Shown here: in pieces, positions 34,812-45,907 of the stretch | How the letters are laid out: each line of letters opens with the position of its first letter | How positions within the stretch are numbered: position 1 is the stretch's first letter | NCBI GenBank assembly: GCA_964435165.1 | Contig: CAYSXY010000007.1 | Span: forward strand, 7,401-71,400 | Length of the DNA stretch: 64,000 nucleotides | Reading direction: 5' to 3' | DNA from: CAYSXY01 sp964435165 | GTDB taxonomy: Bacteria; Pseudomonadota; Alphaproteobacteria; Rickettsiales; RI-342 | Position numbers and translations under genes: made by a program | Notes under the pieces: generated by a model | Seen by the model: only the letters and a program-made list of their open reading frames with translations | Told to the model about the DNA's origin: nothing | Databases searched by the model: none

Positions 34812-36122
34812 TCAGGCATCACCGCCTTGCATATGCATGGCTTTGTATAAATGGATGCCGCGAATCAAATCCAGAGCCCGAATCAGCTGATAATCTTCAC
34901 TTTCCGCATCACTTTCCTGGCTCTCTTCACCATTCTGCCCCTTGTCATTGGCTTTTTTGCCTTGATCATTTTTCAGGTGCCCACGCAAGTCCGCTTCTTT
35001 GCGGCCGCTGCGTTGACTGAGGCGCTCAATCCGTGACGGCGGCACTTCAATATCCGGCTCAATGCCCTCTGCCTGGATGGATCTACCGGAGGGTGTGTAA
35101 TAGCGCGATGTGGTGAGGCGCATTGCACCATGTTCGGGCAAAGGCACCACTGTTTGCACCGAGCCTTTGCCGAAACTCTTCGTGCCAATCACCAAGGCAC
35201 GGTCATGATCCTGCAAGGCTCCGGCCACAATTTCAGATGCCGAAGCGGAACCGCCATTAATCATCACGACAATGGTCATATCCTCGGCAATGTCGCCTGC
35301 GCGGGCATTAAAACGCTTTGCGCTATTTTCCGTACGTCCGCGGGTGGACACAATTTCCCCTTGCTCCAAAAACAAATCAGACATGGCGATGGCCTGATCC
35401 AACAAGCCGCCCGGGTTATTTCGCAAATCGATTACCAGGCCCTTCATATTATCTGCACCGATTTCCTTTCTCAGCGATTCAAAGGCCTGCTCTACGCCAC
35501 GCGAGGTTTGCTCCGAGAAGGATGTCACGCGAATATAGCCGACATCTGTCTCCGCACGGTGTCGCACCGAACGAATTTTAATAATGGCACGTGTAATGGT
35601 GAATTCCAGCGGCTCATTCTCGCCTTCACGCAATATGGTCAAATCGATACCTGACCCAGGTTTACCTCGCATGCGTTCCACCGCCTCGGACAAGGTCATG
35701 CCCATCACCGCCTCTTCGTTGATGTGGCTAATCAGATCGCCTGCCTTAATACCGGCCTTGTAAGCCGGGGTATCGTCAATGGGGGAGACGACTTTCACCA
35801 GGCCATTTTCCATCGTCACCTCAATACCAAGACCGCCAAATTCGCCTTTGGTCTGAATTTTGACTTCATTAAATGCTTTTTCCGACAAATAACTCGAATG
35901 AGGGTCGAGCGATGTCAGCATGCCATTAATCGCCGATTCAATCAGCTTATCGTCCGAAATTTCTTCAACATAGTCGCTTTTAACCCGTTCAAAGACCGTG
36001 CCAAAGAGGTCGAGCAACTCATAGGTCGAGTTATTGTCTTCGGCTTTAACCGTAAGCGGACAACACAAGACCACCGCCAATAACATTATGACAAATCGGC
36101 GATAGAGGTGGAAATATTTCAT
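34812..36122 (-). CDS. ctpA: Carboxy-terminal processing protease (S41 family)
   Basis: About 436 residues from the ATG at 36122, which gives a signal peptide (RRFVIMLLAVVLCCPLTVKA); the frame is open to 36191 but those residues do not fit. A PDZ domain (GLGIEVTMENGLVKVVSPID) precedes the S41 core. The catalytic Ser is in GGSASASEIVAGALQDHDRA and the Lys in KSFGKGSVQTVVPL. The C-terminus has a charged, low-complexity tail with KKANDKGQNGEESQESD. A periplasmic protease that trims proteins at their C-terminus. Followed by envC upstream and YibQ downstream, a conserved set. Confidence 0.95.
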   Translation of the reverse strand: MKYFHLYRRFVIMLLAVVLCCPLTVKAEDNNSTYELLDLFGTVFERVKSDYVEEISDDKLIESAINGMLTSLDPHSSYLSEKAFNEVKIQTKGEFGGLGIEVTMENGLVKVVSPIDDTPAYKAGIKAGDLISHINEEAVMGMTLSEAVERMRGKPGSGIDLTILREGENEPLEFTITRAIIKIRSVRHRAETDVGYIRVTSFSEQTSRGVEQAFESLRKEIGADNMKGLVIDLRNNPGGLLDQAIAMSDLFLEQGEIVSTRGRTENSAKRFNARAGDIAEDMTIVVMINGGSASASEIVAGALQDHDRALVIGTKSFGKGSVQTVVPLPEHGAMRLTTSRYYTPSGRSIQAEGIEPDIEVPPSRIERLSQRSGRKEADLRGHLKNDQGKKANDKGQNGEESQESDAESEDYQLIRALDLIRGIHLYKAMHMQGGDA

Positions 36123-36297
36123 CGGCCTTACTTCTCCTGCTGCTAACACCCGCCCAAGTGATTTCACTTGTAGTTCTGATGCTTTTATCAATAAAAATCG
36201 AATTTCTCTAGCGTTAAACGGCTTTTATTCATGAGACTCTCTATTGCTGAGACAATGCGGCGATCCGCCATCTGCAATCCGGGCTGCAGCCATGATA

Positions 36298-37518
36298 TCA
36301 AAACGAAAACCATGGGGCGGGGTCGATGGGTTTGGCATTTTTTCTCAATTCCACATAGAGGGTTGTGACCAGCCGCCCGTCTGTTTCATGTGCTGCCTGG
36401 GCCACCGGTTCTCCTTGTGAAACGCGCTGGCCATGCACCACACTCACTTCGGAAAGTCCGGCCAGAAGTGAATGAAACTGGTCCTGGTGACGCAGAATTA
36501 CAATTTGTCCATAGTCGCGAAACAGGCCGGTATAGACCACCTCCCCATCCGCCGGCGCCACCACCTGCGCTTTGCTACGCACTTCGACATCAAGCCCCTG
36601 AAGGGTCTCTCCCGGCACATCGGTCGGCACACCGAAGCGTCGAATCACACGCCCCTGGGCCGGCAGAATAAAGCGGGTCTCTCGCGTCGATCGTTGTGGC
36701 GTCTCATCAGGCAGGGAAGCCAGTTCCAGGCGAGAGTCCACCTCCTGCATATCCTGATCACGTATCGACGGCTTACGTTTAGGGGTGATACCGGCAAACC
36801 GATCCGCTTTAGGCGTATCATCAAGACCGGCAAGCAACTCGCCAATTGAAGCGGCACGCCTGGCCAGTTGGGCAGCCATTTCCTGCTTAACGGCCAGATT
36901 TGATTGCAATTGCTGTTCCAATGTCTGGCGCTCTGCAATGGTTGCTTCGACTTTTTGGCGCGTCGCATTCAGCTGGCGCTGCTCATTTTGCAATTGCTGA
37001 CTTGCGCGGGTTTCCGCCTGCTCGAGTTGAAAAAGCGCATCTAATGCCTGACGTAGCTCTGCTGCCTCCTGATGCAGATAGAGGGTGAGTTGACGCAATA
37101 CCATACCGGTGCGCACTGCGCTATGAATATCACCAGGCATGGCAATCCATGCCTGCGGAGGCAGCCGACGAAAACGAATCATGGCGTCGGCCAGATTTCC
37201 TAATTCTCCCCGCCGCCGCTCAAGGTAAGCCGCCTTCTCATCCTTTTCTGCACGCACCGCTTGCAGGCGCTCCGCCAATGCCAGCAACCGCTGCTCATTG
37301 GCCTGATAGGTTTGCGCCAGCGAAACGAGGCGCTGACGCAACTCCTCCTGTTCACTGCGCAATGCATCACGCGTCGCTTGTAGCGCTTCTTGTTCGGCCT
37401 GCACCATTTGCAACTGGCGCTGAATCTGATCCAGCGTTTCCGGCTGATCGGCGTCTAATGCACTCGACCACAGGCTGACCGGCATTATCACCAGCCATAG
37501 CAACCATTTCATATGCAT
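36298..37518 (-). CDS. envC: Murein hydrolase activator EnvC (degenerate LytM)
   Basis: 406 residues: signal peptide (MKWLLWLVIMPVSLWSSALD), a long coiled coil (about 27-215, Gln/Arg/Glu-rich) and a C-terminal M23/LytM domain. The zinc ligands of active M23 peptidases are missing: the HxxxD motif is LQGLDVEV and the HxH motif is LYVELRKN. This is expected for EnvC, which does not cut but activates amidases at the division septum. The gene overlaps the gpmI stop by one base (TAATG). Confidence 0.93.
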   Translation of the reverse strand: MHMKWLLWLVIMPVSLWSSALDADQPETLDQIQRQLQMVQAEQEALQATRDALRSEQEELRQRLVSLAQTYQANEQRLLALAERLQAVRAEKDEKAAYLERRRGELGNLADAMIRFRRLPPQAWIAMPGDIHSAVRTGMVLRQLTLYLHQEAAELRQALDALFQLEQAETRASQQLQNEQRQLNATRQKVEATIAERQTLEQQLQSNLAVKQEMAAQLARRAASIGELLAGLDDTPKADRFAGITPKRKPSIRDQDMQEVDSRLELASLPDETPQRSTRETRFILPAQGRVIRRFGVPTDVPGETLQGLDVEVRSKAQVVAPADGEVVYTGLFRDYGQIVILRHQDQFHSLLAGLSEVSVVHGQRVSQGEPVAQAAHETDGRLVTTLYVELRKNAKPIDPAPWFSF

Positions 37519-39074
37519 TATGCTGCCAACCCCGCTGCCGTGCCTGTGAGCAATGAACGGCCTGTCATCACAGATGGCTGGCTCAGCCCCATGAGCTGTA
37601 AAATCGTTGGCGCCAAATCAGCCAGCTTGCCATCCTCCAAAGCGCCTCCCTCCAATCCCCTGGCCACCAGCAGACACGGTACCGGCCCGGTTGTATGCGC
37701 CGTATGAGGCTGGCCTGTCTCGGGATTGCGCATCATTTCAGCATTGCCGTGATCGGCGGTGACTAGCAACGCGCCGCCTGCTTCACTGACCGCCTGGTGC
37801 AGTCGACCCAGACACTGATCGACCGCTTCCACCGCCTTGATCGCAGCGGTCAGATCGCCGGTATGCCCAACCATATCGGTATTGGCATAATTCACCACTA
37901 TCAGCGCATAATTGCCTGAATGCACGGCATGCACCAGTTGATCGGTTACCTCCGACGCGGCCATTTCCGGTTTCTGGTCATAGGTGGCCACTTTAGGAGA
38001 CGGCACCATGATGCGCTCCTCACCGTCAAATTCTTCTTCACGCCCGCCATTGAGAAAAAAAGTCACATGGGCATATTTCTCCGTCTCAGCAATACGCAAT
38101 TGTCTGAGCCCGGCTTTGGCCACCATCTCGCCCAAGCTGTTATCCAATTCTTCCGGCGGAAACAATATGGCATACTGCTGTGCCAGTTCGGTTGAATATT
38201 CGGTCATTGCCGCAGCAGCGGCCCAGCCTGGCATGGACGGCCGGGCAAATCCGTCAAACGCATCATCCAACAGTGCATGCGACAGTTCGCGGGCCCGATC
38301 AGCCCGAAAATTGGCCATCAGCCAGCCATCGCCCTCTTTAACACCTGCATAATCACCGATCACGGCTGGAATGACGAATTCATCGGTTACCTTATTCGCG
38401 TAGGATGTGTCTATGGCCTGCGCTGTTGATGCAAAGCGGGTACCTTCCGCCCGAACAATCGCTCGCCATGCCTGTTCTACTCTATCCCAGCGCTGATCGC
38501 GATCCATAGCATAATAACGCCCAAGCACGCTTGCCACTTTCACATTGGAAAGCGGTGCCATTTCACGTTCGAGCTCAGCAAGATAATCTGCGGCGCTTTG
38601 CGGGGGGGTATCCCGCCCATCCAAAAAAGCATGAATCGCCACCGGCACACCTGCCTCATCGATCACGCGCGCCAGCGCCGCTATATGACGCTGATGGGCA
38701 TGCACCCCACCCGGAGAAAGTAAGCCGCCCAGATGTGCCGCTCCGCCGCTACGCTTCAGCGCATCAATGAATGTCTTCAGCCTGGAGTTCTGTGCGAGCG
38801 AACCATCTGTCACGGCCTTATCGATACGCGGGAGATCCTGCAATACGACACGGCCACATCCGATATTCATATGCCCAACCTCGGAATTACCCATCTGGCC
38901 CTCCGGCAACCCCACCTCCCGTCCGGATGTCAGCAGCTGGCTACGCAAGCCGGTCTGGGTCAGTGCGTCCCAATGGGGCGTATCAGCACGGCTGATGGCA
39001 TTGTCATCCCCATCCGGCGCATCGCCCCACCCATCGAGAATGCATAAGACAATCGGCTGATAGCTTTGAGACAT
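37518..39074 (-). CDS. gpmI: Phosphoglycerate mutase, cofactor-independent
   Basis: 518 residues; interconverts 3- and 2-phosphoglycerate using two Mn2+. The catalytic Ser is at about 64 in GQMGNSEVGHMNIGCGRVV, with LCILDGWG at the start, GRDTPPQSA, VTADHGNAEMMRNPETGQ and PHTAHTTGPVP near the end. All metal-binding motifs are present. Its stop is in the envC start. With ppdK at the window's right end it suggests a pyruvate-PEP gluconeogenic/glycolytic node. Confidence 0.97.
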   Translation of the reverse strand: MSQSYQPIVLCILDGWGDAPDGDDNAISRADTPHWDALTQTGLRSQLLTSGREVGLPEGQMGNSEVGHMNIGCGRVVLQDLPRIDKAVTDGSLAQNSRLKTFIDALKRSGGAAHLGGLLSPGGVHAHQRHIAALARVIDEAGVPVAIHAFLDGRDTPPQSAADYLAELEREMAPLSNVKVASVLGRYYAMDRDQRWDRVEQAWRAIVRAEGTRFASTAQAIDTSYANKVTDEFVIPAVIGDYAGVKEGDGWLMANFRADRARELSHALLDDAFDGFARPSMPGWAAAAAMTEYSTELAQQYAILFPPEELDNSLGEMVAKAGLRQLRIAETEKYAHVTFFLNGGREEEFDGEERIMVPSPKVATYDQKPEMAASEVTDQLVHAVHSGNYALIVVNYANTDMVGHTGDLTAAIKAVEAVDQCLGRLHQAVSEAGGALLVTADHGNAEMMRNPETGQPHTAHTTGPVPCLLVARGLEGGALEDGKLADLAPTILQLMGLSQPSVMTGRSLLTGTAAGLAA

Positions 39075-39170
39075 AAGATACCTGCATTTTTATGTGATCT
39101 TGTCGTGGCGGCATCATGCCGAAAAATGATGCCTTCCGCAATGGTCTCAAACCGAGCGACCTAATGGCAG

Positions 39171-39629
39171 TCAGGCCCGATGATAGGGATGACCCACATG
39201 GAGTGTCCAAGCGCGGTAGAGTTGTTCCGCCAGCATCGCGCGCGCCAGCAGATGAGGCCATGTCATTTTGCCCAGTGAAAGCAACACATCACTTTGTTGA
39301 CGTAATGCAGATGAATGCCCGTCAGCCCCACCGATACAAAAACCTATGCGCCGATATCCTTCATCACGATAGCGCATCAATGCATCCGCCAGTTGCTGGC
39401 TCGACCATGCGCTTCCACCTTCATCCAGCGCGGCCCGGATATCACATGGCTCTGTTACGCGGAGCAACCAGTCCGATTCTGCCTGTTGCAAGGCCGATCC
39501 GGTCAGTTTACGCGGTGATGTATGTTCTTTGAGGGTGATGTTCCATCCACAGCGAGACACATAGTGTTGATAGAGGGATTCTTCCGGGGATGAACGCCCC
39601 TTCCCAATGGCAGCGATAACCAGCTCCAT
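39171..39629 (-). CDS. rlmH: 23S rRNA (pseudouridine1915-N3)-methyltransferase
   Basis: 152 residues, SPOUT knot methyltransferase acting on the 70S ribosome at helix 69. Typical features: MELVIAAIGKGRSSPEESLYQHY at the start (only part quoted here is characteristic), RIGFCIGGADGH as the SAM-binding knot, and the C-terminal AMLAEQLYRAW region. It lies between gpmI and rsfS, as in most alphaproteobacteria. Confidence 0.94.
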   Translation of the reverse strand: MELVIAAIGKGRSSPEESLYQHYVSRCGWNITLKEHTSPRKLTGSALQQAESDWLLRVTEPCDIRAALDEGGSAWSSQQLADALMRYRDEGYRRIGFCIGGADGHSSALRQQSDVLLSLGKMTWPHLLARAMLAEQLYRAWTLHVGHPYHRA

Positions 39630-39746
39630 ATGCTTTTCTTTCGTCTCACTGCACTAGACGTACAAACTGGCTGTAGCGACGATGACCGCCGCTTCACACA
39701 GCCACCTGCACGACTACCTCACTGTTATTGTGAAAACAGCGTGTGA

Positions 39747-40115
39747 TTAAGCCGTTGCGCCAATACGTACCGCTTCATCCATCTCATCCGGCACGGGCAC
39801 ACCCCACATTTTTTCAAGGTTGTAAAACGCTCGCATTTCTGGACGGAACAAATGCACCACGCAATGGATAGTATCGACCAGCACCCAATCGCACTGCTCG
39901 AGTCCTTCCGTCTGCACCTGATTATGTCCGGAAATGTGGAGTTTTTGCTCAACCTTGTCAGCCAGGGCGGCTACATGCCGGGTCGATGTACCTGAGGCGA
40001 TCACCATGTAATCCGCAATATCGCTTTTACCGCGCAGATCGATTGTGACGATGTCCTCGGCCTTGGCATCTTCAAGCGCATCCACAATCGTGGCTTGCAC
40101 TTGCTCTGCCGTCAT
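39747..40115 (-). CDS. rsfS: Ribosome silencing factor RsfS
   Basis: 122 residues from the ATG at 40115 (MTAEQVQATIVDALEDAKAE); the open frame extends to 40298 but without family-like sequence. RsfS binds L14 on the large subunit and blocks subunit joining. Motifs: DIADYMVIASGTSTRHVAAL, CDWVLVDTIHCVVHLF and RAFYNLEKMWG. The ribosome binding site is weak. Order nadD-rsfS-rlmH is conserved. Confidence 0.94.
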   Translation of the reverse strand: MTAEQVQATIVDALEDAKAEDIVTIDLRGKSDIADYMVIASGTSTRHVAALADKVEQKLHISGHNQVQTEGLEQCDWVLVDTIHCVVHLFRPEMRAFYNLEKMWGVPVPDEMDEAVRIGATA

Positions 40116-40320
40116 GGCCCGGTGATGGTTCGCTATAATTCCCTCCACAGGATAGTAACACGCTATCCTGCCTGACCTCCTGACGCCAGGGGCCCCAGTG
40201 GGCTTGGCATGGATAGATATGACACCACTGTCATACACCCCTATTATGCCTGAAACACCCGTTTTTTCCAAGAAAAAACCGCAAAAACTGTGCTGCACCT
40301 GCTCACCTGACTGCTTTTTC

Positions 40321-40908
40321 CTATTCTTTCCTAAGGGCCGTGCTGGAAGCCGGATGACGTGGCGCCATGATGATACCCCATGCCGGGGGTGCCTGATCAG
40401 CCAGCAGGCGTGCTTTTCGCCCTCTCATACGGTATGGCGCTAATGCCAGTGCGGCCGGGCCGCACACCGCCCGATATAGGTGCGGAGCACGATCAATCAC
40501 GGCTATCGGCACGCGCTCTGCGAGCGCTCGCCACGCCTTCCAACGGTGAAATCCCGCCAGGTTATCTGCCCCCATAATCCAGATGAAATGGATTTTTGGA
40601 TAATGATGCTGTGCAGACCGAATCAGCTCCGCCGTGTAGCGCGTTCCCAGCACGCGCTCCAGTTCCACAACCGCCATATGCGGATGGCGAACCTGCCGAC
40701 GCACTGCCTCCAGCCGTTCCTCATAACGCGCCATTTGCTGTGTCGATTTCAGTGGATTCTGCGGCGAGACCAGCCACCAGATGCGATCCAGCTCTAATGC
40801 CTTGAGTGCGGTTTCCGCCACATGGAGGTGGCCCTCATGCGGCGGATTAAACGACCCGCCGAACAGGCCGATGCGCTGGCCAGGCACCGTAAGCGGAAGG
40901 TGTATCAT
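40321..40908 (-). CDS. nadD: Nicotinate-nucleotide adenylyltransferase
   Basis: 195 residues; forms NaAD in NAD synthesis. ATP-binding GLFGGSFNPPHEGHLHVAET at about residues 14-33 is the HxGH nucleotidyltransferase motif, with SPQNPLK and IWIMGADNLAGFHRWKAW further on. The C-terminal ISSTxLR-like motif is seen as PASSTALRK. Starts 28 bases after proA. Confidence 0.94.
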   Translation of the reverse strand: MIHLPLTVPGQRIGLFGGSFNPPHEGHLHVAETALKALELDRIWWLVSPQNPLKSTQQMARYEERLEAVRRQVRHPHMAVVELERVLGTRYTAELIRSAQHHYPKIHFIWIMGADNLAGFHRWKAWRALAERVPIAVIDRAPHLYRAVCGPAALALAPYRMRGRKARLLADQAPPAWGIIMAPRHPASSTALRKE

Positions 40909-40935
40909 GAGGCGCCTTTTTCTGACTATGCGCGA

Positions 40936-42216
40936 TCAGGGGCGCGTCTGCCCATCGCCGCGTACGATATATTTATAGGTGGTTAGCTCTGCCGCACCGA
41001 CCGGCCCACGCGCGTGCAGCCGTCCGGTACTGATACCAATCTCCGCACCCATACCGAATTCGCCGCCATCCGCAAACTGGGTCGATGCATTATGCATGAC
41101 AATTGCGCTATCGACTTCAGCCAGAAAAGCGCTGGCGGCCGTTTCATCTTCGGTGATGATACAATCCGTGTGATGCGAACTATAGCGATTCACATGGTCA
41201 ATGGCCTCGCGCTCGCCATCGACCAGCTTGACCGAGATAATAGCATCCAGATATTCCGTGCCCCAATCATCATTGCTGGCCGGTGAAATGCGGTGATCGA
41301 TGGCGCAGCTTTTTTCATCGCCTTTGATTTGGCAATTCTCTGCACTCAACCGATCCACGATGCTGGGCAGCACTGATTCTGCGATATCCCGATCAATCAG
41401 GAGTGATTCCGCCGCGCCGCAAATGCCGGTACGGCGCATTTTGGCATTGCGAATCACCTCCACCGCCTTGTCCGGGTCGGCCGCTTTGTGCACGTATATA
41501 TGGCAATTGCCATCCAGATGCTGCAATGTTGGGATTTTACTTTCCTCCTGTATGCGAGCCGTCAATGATTTACCACCGCGCGGCACAATGACATCAATCA
41601 GGCCGACCATGGTCAACATTTCACCGACGGCTTCTCGATCTGTCGTTGGAATCGATTGCACCGCAGCTTCCGGCAGGCCTGCCTCGCGAATGCCCTGCTG
41701 CATTGCCTCTAAAATCGCCTGCGATGAATGAAAGCTTTCCGACCCGCCGCGCAGGATCGCGGCATTGCCGGATTTCAGACACAAACCTGCCGCATCGGCC
41801 GTGACATTGGGCCGTGATTCATAAATAATACCGATGACGCCCAGCGGCACACTGACACGCGCGATGTTCAGCCCATTCGGACGATCCCACTCAGCCAATC
41901 GCTTGCCGAGTGGATCCGGCAGCGCAGCCACTGCTTCCAGACCGGCCGCCATGGCCTCGACCCGCGCATCATCCAGGCGCAATCGGTCAAGCATCGCTCC
42001 GCTGAGTCCTTTCGCTTCGGCTGCCGCCATGTCCTTTGCATTGGCTTCGCAGATTGCCTTTGTTGCTTCACGCAGGGCCGTTGCTGCATTCTGTAAGGCA
42101 TTGTTGCGTTCTTCTTCTGTACTGACGCTAAGGCGGCGATAGGCGCTACGCGCCGCCTCACCAATGCCTTGCATTATTTCATGCACTGATTCTGTTTTCA
42201 TCGCTGTTACCGTCAT
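40936..42216 (-). CDS. proA: Gamma-glutamyl phosphate reductase
   Basis: 426 residues; NADPH-dependent second step of proline synthesis. Aldehyde-dehydrogenase-like fold with PLGVIGIIYESRPNVTADAA, the catalytic Cys in RRTGICGAAESLLID, and DEKSCAIDHRI. Start ATG with GGGAG upstream. The order proB-proA and the proC start at the far left complete the proline pathway. Confidence 0.97.
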   Translation of the reverse strand: MTVTAMKTESVHEIMQGIGEAARSAYRRLSVSTEEERNNALQNAATALREATKAICEANAKDMAAAEAKGLSGAMLDRLRLDDARVEAMAAGLEAVAALPDPLGKRLAEWDRPNGLNIARVSVPLGVIGIIYESRPNVTADAAGLCLKSGNAAILRGGSESFHSSQAILEAMQQGIREAGLPEAAVQSIPTTDREAVGEMLTMVGLIDVIVPRGGKSLTARIQEESKIPTLQHLDGNCHIYVHKAADPDKAVEVIRNAKMRRTGICGAAESLLIDRDIAESVLPSIVDRLSAENCQIKGDEKSCAIDHRISPASNDDWGTEYLDAIISVKLVDGEREAIDHVNRYSSHHTDCIITEDETAASAFLAEVDSAIVMHNASTQFADGGEFGMGAEIGISTGRLHARGPVGAAELTTYKYIVRGDGQTRP

Positions 42217-42240
42217 TTATCGACTCCCTTTTCACATCTA

Positions 42241-43371
42241 TTATCCATTAAACACCAAATCATCACGATGAATCATCGCGCTGCGTGGCTGGTAGCCCAA
42301 TACCGACTCGATACCGTCACCGCGCAACCCGGCAATCTGCACTGCTTCATCGCTGGTGTAGCTACACAGGCCACGCGCCACTTCCAGCCCGCCCTCATCC
42401 AGCACCGCAACCGTCTCACCCCGGGCAAACTGACCCTCTACTCTCACCACGCCCACCGGAAGCAGGCTGTTACCTTCCTGTAAGGCCCGCACGGCGCCTT
42501 CATCGATCACCAGATTGCCCGCCGGCTGCAAGGCACCGGCTATCCATCGCTTGCGCGAAGAAAGCGGATTGCCATGACTGACAAACCAACTACAAGGCGC
42601 TCCATCTTCCAGCTCCTTGAGTGGATGCAGCGCATGGCCATTGGTAATTACCATGTGGCACCCGGCCTGCATTGCCAGCTTGGCGGCCTCAATTTTCGTG
42701 GCCATTCCGCCAGTTCCAACGGCCGTGCGCGCCGTACCGGCCATTGCTTCTATCTCCGGTGTGATGTCAGTAATTTCCGGAATTAATTGTGCCGCAGGGT
42801 TTTGCGATGGGTCTGCCGTGTATAACCCATCAATATCCGACAGTAATACCAGCACATCAGCACTGGCCAGTGAGGCGACCGAAGCCGCCAGCCGGTCATT
42901 ATCGCCGACACGGATACCCTCGGTCGTGACCGAGTCATTTTCATTAATAATCGGCACGACCCCTAACTCCAACAAGGCAAATAGCGCGTTGCGCGCATTC
43001 AGATAGTGCGAACGGATATCTGAATCCTGACGCGTGAGCAGCATTTGGCCCGTGAGCACGCCTTGACGCCCAAAAGCGTCATGATAGGCATGAGCCAACA
43101 CATTCTGGCCGCAAGCCGCCAGCGCCTGCTTTGTCTCTAATGGCAAATCGTGTCCGGAAATATCACGGGGCAAATTGTCGAACTGGCCGCGCCCAAGTGT
43201 CACGGCACCAGAGGAGACCAATATCACTTCGCGCCCGGCATTGCGCCATTCCACGACATCCTGCACCAGCGCGTCCAACCATGGGGTGCGTACATTAAAT
43301 TGATCGTCGGAGATCATGGCACTGCCGAGCTTGACGACAATGCGCGAGGCATCAGAGAGCAAAGACATCAT
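42241..43371 (-). CDS. proB: Glutamate 5-kinase
   Basis: About 376 residues from the ATG pair at 43371/43368 (MMSLLSDASRIVVKLGSAMI), which fits known ProB starts; the frame is open to a TTG at 43425 with no better ribosome binding site. Amino-acid-kinase domain with VVKLGSAMIS, ILVSSGAVTLGRGQ, INENDSVTTEGIRVGDNDRL and GTGGMATKIEAAKLA, then a C-terminal PUA domain. First enzyme of proline synthesis, usually feedback-inhibited by proline. Follows obgE. Confidence 0.96.
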   Translation of the reverse strand: MMSLLSDASRIVVKLGSAMISDDQFNVRTPWLDALVQDVVEWRNAGREVILVSSGAVTLGRGQFDNLPRDISGHDLPLETKQALAACGQNVLAHAYHDAFGRQGVLTGQMLLTRQDSDIRSHYLNARNALFALLELGVVPIINENDSVTTEGIRVGDNDRLAASVASLASADVLVLLSDIDGLYTADPSQNPAAQLIPEITDITPEIEAMAGTARTAVGTGGMATKIEAAKLAMQAGCHMVITNGHALHPLKELEDGAPCSWFVSHGNPLSSRKRWIAGALQPAGNLVIDEGAVRALQEGNSLLPVGVVRVEGQFARGETVAVLDEGGLEVARGLCSYTSDEAVQIAGLRGDGIESVLGYQPRSAMIHRDDLVFNG

Positions 43372-43445
43372 TATACATTTGTGTTCAGTTGATACTAAAG
43401 CTGGGTTTTTTTGCGTAACTTTCAAGGCCTAATCGCGATTTTATA

Positions 43446-44939
<1,494 letters not shown>

Positions 44940-44971
44940 TCATTGCTGCCGCGGCGCTCGTTGCCGCTAAT

Positions 44972-45127
44972 ACCCATTATTTCCTGACCCATTATTTNNN
45001 NNNNNNNNNNNNNNNNNNNNNNNNNNNNNNNNNNNNNNNNNNNNNNNNNNNNNNNNNNNNNNNNNNNNNNNNNNNNNNNNNNNNNNNNNNNNNNNNNACC
45101 CATTATTTCCTGACCCATTATTTCCTG
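44972..45127. repeat. 15-bp tandem repeat array broken by a scaffold gap
   Basis: Units of ACCCATTATTTCCTG flank a 100-N gap (44998-45097): one full and one partial unit on the left (44972-44997) and two full units on the right (45098-45127). The same repeat on both edges shows that the gap hides a tandem array of unknown length. It lies in the 348-bp spacer between the divergent obgE and rpsF genes. Confidence 0.9.
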
Positions 45128-45146
45128 ATATGATCGTTATTAAGCG

Positions 45147-45174
45147 TTGCGTCATAACAAAAAATATGTATGTT
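45147..45174 (+). promoter_or_regulatory. Probable promoter for rpsF operon
   Basis: TTGCGT (45147-45152), 16 bases, TATGTT (45169-45174). Reasonable fit to sigma-70 sites and placed about 90 nt before rpsF, just downstream of the tandem repeat. Confidence 0.45.
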
Positions 45175-45263
45175 ACCTAGCTCTTTTACGAAGGGTCGGC
45201 GTGAACATAAAGATGACATGATGCGCCGAAGAGGTAAAAACAATAGATGAAGTAGGATTAATT

Positions 45264-45614
45264 ATGCCGCTTTACGAAAGCACGTTCATCGCCCGTCAGG
45301 ATATTGCTCAGTCCGACGTTGAAAAGATTTCAGCCGATTTGAGTTCGATTATTGAAGAAGGCAAAGGTAAGGTCGTCAAAACTGAATATTGGGGATTGCG
45401 CAACCTTGCTTATAAAATCAATAAAAACCGCAAAGGCCATTATGGTTTTCTCGGCATTGATGCTCCCGTTGATGCAATCAAAGAAATGGAGCGCAAACTG
45501 CGCCTGAATGAAGATGTGATTCGCACCATGACCATCAGGGTTGATGCGATTGAAGACGACCAGAGCGCGCCGTTGCAAACAGGTAGCCGCTACGACAAAG
45601 AAGGAACGAAATAA
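45264..45614 (+). CDS. rpsF: 30S ribosomal protein S6
   Basis: 116 residues with the S6 pattern [40 protein letters not shown] and [10 protein letters not shown]6 binds S18 on the platform of the small subunit. Its stop codon overlaps the rpsR start (ATAATG), so the two are coupled. In many bacteria the leader RNA is bound by S6-S18; I did not resolve that structure here. Confidence 0.97.
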   Translation: MPLYESTFIARQDIAQSDVEKISADLSSIIEEGKGKVVKTEYWGLRNLAYKINKNRKGHYGFLGIDAPVDAIKEMERKLRLNEDVIRTMTIRVDAIEDDQSAPLQTGSRYDKEGTK

Positions 45615-45865
45615 TGAGCGCTTCTGCGAAACCACAATCCTCCCGCCGCGTATTTTTTCGCCGTCGTAAAACCTGCCCGTTATCCGGGTCTAATGCGCCG
45701 GTTATTGATTATAAAGATACAAAACTGCTTTCGCGTTTTATTTCCGAACGCGGTAAAATCATGCCAAGCCGTATTACGGCTGTGTCGGCAAAGAAGCAAC
45801 GCGAGCTGGCCCGTGCCATTAAGCGTGCCCGCGCTATCGCTCTGCTTCCTTATGTTGATAGCTAA
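45614..45865 (+). CDS. rpsR: 30S ribosomal protein S18
   Basis: 83 residues. The conserved [30 protein letters not shown] and [20 protein letters not shown] segments identify bS18. Second gene of the rpsF-rpsR-DUF2232-rplI operon. Confidence 0.98.
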   Translation: MSASAKPQSSRRVFFRRRKTCPLSGSNAPVIDYKDTKLLSRFISERGKIMPSRITAVSAKKQRELARAIKRARAIALLPYVDS

Positions 45866-45907
45866 GAATCGCTATCGCATTATCACATATTACAGGTTGA
45901 TCTAACC

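Noticed and set aside
36298..37518. Loss of zinc ligands in EnvC as a novelty
   Set aside because: Degenerate LytM sites are normal for EnvC proteins, which act as amidase activators.
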